Origin: Candidatus Aenigmatarchaeota archaeon
Lineage (GTDB): Archaea; Aenigmatarchaeota; Aenigmatarchaeia; PWEA01
NCBI GenBank assembly: GCA_003554235.1
Contig: PWFY01000085.1
Span: 1 to 8,150 of the forward strand
DNA: 8,150 nucleotides
Direction of reading: 5' to 3'
The notes under the pieces were generated by a model. The model searched no databases. It was given only the letters and a program-made list of their open reading frames with translations, and was not told the origin of the DNA. Both the position numbers and the translations under genes were made by a program. Below, in pieces: positions 5,452 to 8,150 of the stretch. Numbering within the stretch: the stretch's first letter is position 1; each line of letters begins with the position of its first letter.

Positions 5452-5826
5452 ATGGCAAAGAAAAAGAAAAACGGCGTAAAGATTGAGTTCCTTTCACAAG
5501 TCAGGCTCCAGAAAAAGGCCTTTGAAGAGAAGCTCAATCTGATAATGGACAGTGTAAAGGACGAAAACATACTGGTCCTTGAGGAAGCATTGAGCGCAGA
5601 GGAAAAGGCACAGCTCATAGAGAAGTCCATGGAGGAATGTGATGAAGACTTTCCTGGTATAGAGTTTTCAGGATTTGATTCAAGAGAAAACCTGTTGGAT
5701 AGGGTAATCGCCGGTCTGACAGGAAGGGAAAGGAAGGATGGTCTTTTGATCGTGGGTTCATCTGATATAATGGAGAAGGTCAAGGAAGACAAGGACGCTA
5801 TATCTATGATAGCAAAACTGGAGTGA
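5452..5826 (+). CDS. arvB: DUF2073 protein ArvB (OapB), partner of the small GTPase
   Basis: This 124-residue protein belongs to the archaeal DUF2073 family, nearly always found beside the ArvA-type GTPase. After a basic MAKKKKN tail come the family features: an IEFLSQVRL strand and helix (11-19), DENILVLEEAL (38-48), an ELIE-like helix (AQLIEKSMEE), PGIEFSGF (69-76), and the ending GLLIVGSSDIMEKVKED with AISMIAKLE. Its biochemical role is unknown. Neighbour conservation suggests it acts with ArvA, perhaps as effector or regulator. No membrane segments or catalytic motifs are visible. The gene lies six bases after arvA without an obvious Shine-Dalgarno sequence, so translation is probably coupled. 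The lysine-rich N-terminus could contact membrane or nucleic acid, but this is a guess. Confidence 0.88.
   Translation: MAKKKKNGVKIEFLSQVRLQKKAFEEKLNLIMDSVKDENILVLEEALSAEEKAQLIEKSMEECDEDFPGIEFSGFDSRENLLDRVIAGLTGRERKDGLLIVGSSDIMEKVKEDKDAISMIAKLE
5820..5826 (+). promoter_or_regulatory. Shine-Dalgarno site for arvC
   Basis: GGAGTGA, overlapping the arvB stop codon, lies a few bases before ATG 5831. It resembles the archaeal consensus GGAGGTGA and supports coupled translation of arvC as an internal operon gene. Confidence 0.65.
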
Positions 5827-5830
5827 TTAA

Positions 5831-6223
5831 ATGCCACATAAATGCTTGAACTGCGGTAAAGTTCTAGACGAAGACTCCCAGGAGCTTATGGAAGGATGTA
5901 GCAACTGTGGCCAGAAACTGTTTGTTTTTGAAGAGGGGGAGAAAATAGATGACGAAAAGAGAGGGGAAATAGTAAAAGACGTGGAGGAGTTGATGGAAAG
6001 CCTGGAGGAAGAGGAGGAGGTCAAGAAAAGGATACGCGAAGCCATGGAGTTCGATCTGGAATCTATAAAGGTAAAGGAGCCGGGTGTTTATGAAATAAAC
6101 CTCAGGAAGCTTCTCGAAGAGGTACCGCTTATCGTTGAAATGAAGGAAGGTGAATATTATATATATCTTCCTTCGGCTTTTAGCAAGGACAAAAAGAACA
6201 TAAGGATAGACGACCTTGTATAA
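5831..6223 (+). CDS. arvC: Zinc-ribbon protein ArvC (OapC)
   Basis: This 130-residue protein has three parts. Residues 1-30 are a zinc ribbon with CLNCG (Cys5, Cys8) and GCSNCG (Cys23, Cys26). Residues 35-75 are a highly charged, Glu-rich predicted helix or coiled coil. Residues 80-130 form a small C-terminal domain with the family pattern PGVYEINLRKLL then EGEYYIYLPSAF. This matches the OapC/ArvC family, third member of the conserved archaeal GTPase-DUF2073-zinc-ribbon set. The zinc ribbon suggests protein or nucleic-acid binding; function is not established. It begins four bases after arvB with a Shine-Dalgarno sequence overlapping the arvB stop, so it is cotranscribed. It appears to close the operon, because hisS downstream carries its own TATA element. 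Confidence 0.9.
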   Translation: MPHKCLNCGKVLDEDSQELMEGCSNCGQKLFVFEEGEKIDDEKRGEIVKDVEELMESLEEEEEVKKRIREAMEFDLESIKVKEPGVYEINLRKLLEEVPLIVEMKEGEYYIYLPSAFSKDKKNIRIDDLV

Positions 6224-6242
6224 GAAAGTTCTGATGCCAGCA

Positions 6243-6249
6243 TATTTAA
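6243..6249 (+). promoter_or_regulatory. TATA box for hisS
   Basis: TATTTAA is centred about 28 bases before ATG 6274. The TTG at 6250 lies only just downstream of the TATA and cannot be the start of a transcript from this promoter, so the hisS start is set at 6274. Confidence 0.65.
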
Positions 6250-6273
6250 TTGTTAAAACAAAAGATACTTTCT

Positions 6274-7554
6274 ATGAAGTTCAAAAGTCTCAAGGGCTTC
6301 CGTGACTTCTTGCCCGAGGAAATGGCTGCGCGGAGAGAAGTTCTCCGGAGGATTGAAGAGGTTGCACAGAGATTTGGTTTCAGAGAGGTAGATCTTCCTT
6401 CGTTGGAAAGGATGAAGCTCTTTGAAGTGAAGAGTGGTGAGGAGTTGGTGGACCAGACCTACTCCTTCGAAGACAAGGGAGGTAGAAAGGTCACACTGAT
6501 CCCAGAACAAACGCCTTCCCGTGCCAGAGTCCTTGCTGTTGAAAAGTCCTTGAACCAGCCCATGAAATGGTACTCCACGTCAAAGCGATGGAGGTACGAA
6601 CAAACACAAAGAGGAAGATTGCGGGAGTTCTATCAAACGGATGTAGATATATTCGGTGCCGATTCTGTGGAAGCCGACGCAGAAATAATAGCAGTTCTTG
6701 CTGAAACGATGAGAGAACTAGGCGTCGGAAATGTGGTAGAGATACTGATAAATGATAGAAATCTCATGGAAAAAGTACTGGACAAGGAAGATATAGAAAA
6801 CAAGAGAAACGTCATGGAGGTTATAGACGAGAGAGAGAAACTATCCCGTGCAGAGTTTTTCACCGAGTTAGAAAATGCCGGTATTGGAGAAAAAAAGGCC
6901 AAATGGATAGATGAAATCGTAAGTATAAACGGTCCTCTGGATGAAAAAATAGATGACCTGGAGGAACTGGTATCCGGTGAAGCGGAGGAAGAGCTCGAGA
7001 GGATGAAGGAGTTGGTGGAGATGCTTGATAGTTATGGTGTTCTGGAAGTTGTAAGCCTGGACATGTCTATAGTCCGGGGCCTCGACTATTATACAGGACT
7101 GGTCTTCGAGGTCTTCGATAAGAAGGGAGAACTAAGGGCGATATGTGGAGGTGGGAGATATGATAAACTCGTAGAGCTCTTTGGTGGGAAGGGGGTTCCT
7201 GCAGTCGGTTTTGCAATAGGGGATGCGGTCATTGAAGAACTTATGAAGAGAGAGGGGGTATGGCCTGAGGAAGAGCTGAAAACAGACGTTTATGTACTTC
7301 CTGTGTCGAAGGATGCGAGGAAAGAAGCCACAGAGATAGTAAAGCAACTAAGAAAGAAAAACCTTAAAGTTGAAACAGACCTGAAGAACAGAAATGTATC
7401 AGCACAGCTTAACTACGCAAATTACATAGGAGCTGAGAAGGTGATAATAGTCGGTAAAAGGGATCTTAAGGAGAACAAGGTAACTGTAAAGGAGATGGAA
7501 TCTGGTGAGGAAAGGTTAATAAGTTTAGACAAAGTAGTTGAGAAAGTTGGTTAA
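6274..7554 (+). CDS. hisS: Histidine--tRNA ligase (HisRS)
   Basis: This 426-residue class II synthetase is of normal length for HisRS. It charges tRNA-His through histidyl-adenylate. Visible landmarks: the N-terminal GFRDFLPEEM (8-17), IPEQTPSRAR (76-85), motif 2 RWRYEQTQRGRLREFYQ (105-121), the HisA signature RGLDYYTG (268-275), CGGGRYDKLVELFGG (291-305), motif 3 around GFAIGDAV (312-319), and a C-terminal anticodon-binding domain from about 336 (TDVYVLPV, then ending near KVVEKVG). The common ERPQ in motif 2 reads EQTQ. ATG 6274 is chosen because the TATA box is 28 bases upstream and the protein then begins close to the conserved first motif. A tRNA-His gene begins eight bases after the stop, so enzyme and substrate RNA are encoded together and could share a transcript. 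Confidence 0.97.
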   Translation: MKFKSLKGFRDFLPEEMAARREVLRRIEEVAQRFGFREVDLPSLERMKLFEVKSGEELVDQTYSFEDKGGRKVTLIPEQTPSRARVLAVEKSLNQPMKWYSTSKRWRYEQTQRGRLREFYQTDVDIFGADSVEADAEIIAVLAETMRELGVGNVVEILINDRNLMEKVLDKEDIENKRNVMEVIDEREKLSRAEFFTELENAGIGEKKAKWIDEIVSINGPLDEKIDDLEELVSGEAEEELERMKELVEMLDSYGVLEVVSLDMSIVRGLDYYTGLVFEVFDKKGELRAICGGGRYDKLVELFGGKGVPAVGFAIGDAVIEELMKREGVWPEEELKTDVYVLPVSKDARKEATEIVKQLRKKNLKVETDLKNRNVSAQLNYANYIGAEKVIIVGKRDLKENKVTVKEMESGEERLISLDKVVEKVG

Positions 7555-7562
7555 CTACACAT

Positions 7563-7635
7563 GGCCGGGATGGTGTAGCGGTTAGCACGGGAGCCTGTGG
7601 AGCTCCTAGCCCGGGTTCGAATCTCGGTCCCGGCC
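7563..7635 (+). tRNA. tRNA-His (anticodon GTG) with encoded G-1
   Basis: The cloverleaf is complete. The acceptor stem is 7564-7570 with 7628-7634 (GCCGGGA/TCCCGGC). The D stem is 7573-7576 with 7585-7588, around AGCGGTTA. The anticodon stem is 7590-7594 with 7602-7606, with loop CTGTGGA and anticodon GTG at 7597-7599. There is a four-base variable loop. The T stem is 7611-7615 with 7623-7627, around TTCGAAT. The discriminator is C7635, and G7563 sits at position -1 where it can pair with C73. This is the identity element required by HisRS and would make enzymatic G-1 addition unnecessary. No CCA is encoded. It is eight bases downstream of hisS. Confidence 0.96.
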
Positions 7636-7648
7636 CTTCTATTTTACC

Positions 7649-7656
7649 TTTAAATA
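7649..7656 (+). promoter_or_regulatory. Upstream candidate rRNA TATA box
   Basis: TTTAAATA lies just after a T-rich stretch (7637-7646) that could terminate hisS/tRNA-His transcripts. Part of it is repeated 16 bases downstream. It is one of at least two candidate promoters for the rRNA operon. Confidence 0.45.
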
Positions 7657-7675
7657 GTTCCGATGTTAAATAGTT
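7650..7675 (+). repeat. Direct repeat TTAAATAGTT in rRNA promoter region
   Basis: Two exact 10-base copies lie at 7650-7659 and 7666-7675, with starts 16 bases apart. They may be tandem TATA elements or binding sites for a regulator, or simply AT-rich similarity. Confidence 0.6.
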
Positions 7676-7708
7676 GCTTGCGCGGTTTTGGGTGAGGTTG
7701 CCGTAAGA

Positions 7709-7716
7709 TATTTAAA
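7709..7716 (+). promoter_or_regulatory. Proximal candidate rRNA TATA box
   Basis: TATTTAAA is preceded by CCGTAAGA, which resembles a purine-rich BRE. Initiation would fall near 7738-7744, giving a leader of about 170 bases before 16S. This is the best-looking TATA box in the region. Confidence 0.6.
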
Positions 7717-7881
7717 CCTCACTTTGAATTGTTTTACGCTGTTAAGGCGTGTCGGCGTATCTGAGCATTGGACGCTTGTCCAGCTATGACCCAAATTCCA
7801 GGCACGCATAGATGATGAGGAAGAGAGCAAATTCTCTTCTGATATTGGAAACCCGAAGACCAATTGTAGTTGGTGTGACGT

Positions 7882-7912
7882 GGAGGAAAGAAAAGCTTTG
7901 CTTTTCAACTCC
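7882..7912 (+). other. Hairpin immediately upstream of 16S rRNA
   Basis: GAAAAGC (7890-7896) and GCTTTTC (7900-7906) pair perfectly around TTT. GGAG (7882-7885) and CTCC (7909-7912) extend the stem across an internal loop. The stem ends two or three bases before the 16S start, so it probably belongs to the pre-rRNA processing structure. No T-run follows, so it is not a terminator. Confidence 0.55.
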
Positions 7913-7914
7913 TA

Positions 7915-8150
7915 ATTCCGGTTGATCCTGCCGGAGGTCACCGCTATCGGGATTCGATTTAGCCATGTGAGCCGAGGGTGGTTTCCGCCCGGCGAACGGC
8001 TCAGTAACACGTAGTCAACCTACCCTTAGGACAGGGATAACCCTGGGAAACTGGGACTAATACCTGATAGGAGAGAGGTACTGGAATGTCCCCTCTCTGA
8101 AATGTTCCGACGCCTGAGGATGGGACTGCGGTGGATTAGGTCGTTGGGGG
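7915..8150 (+). rRNA. rrs: 16S rRNA, 5' end (continues past the window)
   Basis: The mature 5' end is set at about 7915 from the universal archaeal start ATTCCGGTTGATCCTGCCGG. The archaeal 21F primer site (7916-7935) matches without mismatch. Further conserved blocks are the GCTATCGG and AGCCATG segments, CGGCGAACGGCTCAGTAACACG (about 7990-8011), GGATAACCCTGGGAAACTGG and the ACTAATACCTGATAGG stretch. Only the first 236 bases are present. The strand points away from hisS and tRNA-His, so 23S is expected downstream. The sequence is clearly archaeal but not identical to any group I can name with certainty. Confidence 0.97.

Larger units (their letters stand above)
7636..7914 (+). other. rRNA operon promoter region and 16S 5' leader
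   Basis: About 280 bases separate tRNA-His from 16S rRNA, and no protein gene is supported here. The first part is AT-rich and holds two copies of TTAAATAGTT (7650-7659 and 7666-7675) and a TATTTAAA (7709-7716), all candidate TATA elements. The rest is probably transcribed leader. It can fold into an AGC-bulge-TGGAC/GTCCA-GCT hairpin (7764-7785), a seven-pair GAAGAGA/TCTCTTC hairpin (7820-7839) and a stem just before 16S (7882-7912). The 5' strand of the long 16S processing stem with a bulge-helix-bulge motif should lie here, but its partner is downstream of the window, so I cannot place it. Confidence 0.7.

Noticed and set aside
5418..5837. 139-codon minus-strand frame opposite arvB
   Set aside because: It is Ser/Phe-rich, antisense to the conserved DUF2073 gene and without motifs.
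6250..6273. Eight-residue extension of HisRS from TTG 6250
   Set aside because: It begins immediately after the TATA box, so it would lie upstream of the expected transcript start. ATG 6274 is correctly spaced.
7882..7912. Intrinsic terminator before 16S
   Set aside because: The hairpin has no T-run after it and sits directly against the rRNA start. A processing structure is more likely.
7666..7966. Two minus-strand frames (80 and 60 codons) before 16S
   Set aside because: They lie in rRNA promoter/leader and run into 16S. There is no promoter, RBS or recognisable domain.
1..8150. CRISPR array, insertion sequence or integrated element
   Set aside because: No spaced identical repeats, transposase, terminal inverted repeats, integrase or duplicated tRNA end were seen. 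The genes are mostly core archaeal families.

Overview
The window is archaeal chromosome. It contains a 16S rRNA 5' end matching the classical archaeal 16S start, an SRP54 gene, two tRNAs, TATA-type promoters about 26-32 bases before start codons (leaderless transcription), and several archaea-specific families (DUF2073, its zinc-ribbon partner and the linked Ras-like GTPase). Base composition looks moderate, and many proteins are acidic but lysine-rich. A small-genome euryarchaeal or DPANN lineage such as Nanohaloarchaeota is a guess. The 16S fragment is the best marker for placing it.

Layout. 1-138 is the tail of an unrecognised gene, overlapping by ATGA a stand-alone LigD-type 3'-phosphoesterase (135-521). 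A tRNA-Arg(GCG) follows (566-640) and abuts a minus-strand block: a membrane-anchored DUF151 nuclease-family protein (645-1142), a DUF429 protein (1139-1627, overlapping by ATGA) and a small A24 prepilin-peptidase-like membrane protein (1648-2136). Divergent from that block is srp54 (2217-3542), which converges on a Yip1-family membrane protein (3564-4184, minus). From one short divergent promoter region run the Yip1 gene leftward and a Vps29/MJ0936-like phosphoesterase rightward (4242-4766). Then comes arvA-arvB-arvC (4828-6223), a small GTPase, a DUF2073 protein and a zinc-ribbon protein. These correspond to the genes linked in Haloferax to extracellular-vesicle formation, formerly called oapABC. 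hisS (6274-7554) follows with its own TATA box, then tRNA-His(GTG), an rRNA leader of about 280 bases, and the first 236 bases of 16S rRNA.

How it fits together. The most interesting stretch is 3564-6223. A Ras/Era-type GTPase with a predicted amphipathic N-terminal helix sits with its two conserved partners beside a Yip1-family protein (Yip1 proteins bind Rab GTPases in eukaryotes) and a phosphoesterase of the fold used by the retromer subunit Vps29. That phosphoesterase lacks a normally conserved metal-site asparagine. This may be a membrane-remodelling neighbourhood. The functional link between the Arv genes and the Yip1/Vps29-like genes is inference. hisS, tRNA-His and the rRNA operon form a compact translation segment.

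First genes of transcription units are TATA-driven and probably leaderless. At least two internal genes (the phosphoesterase and arvC) instead carry Shine-Dalgarno sequences.
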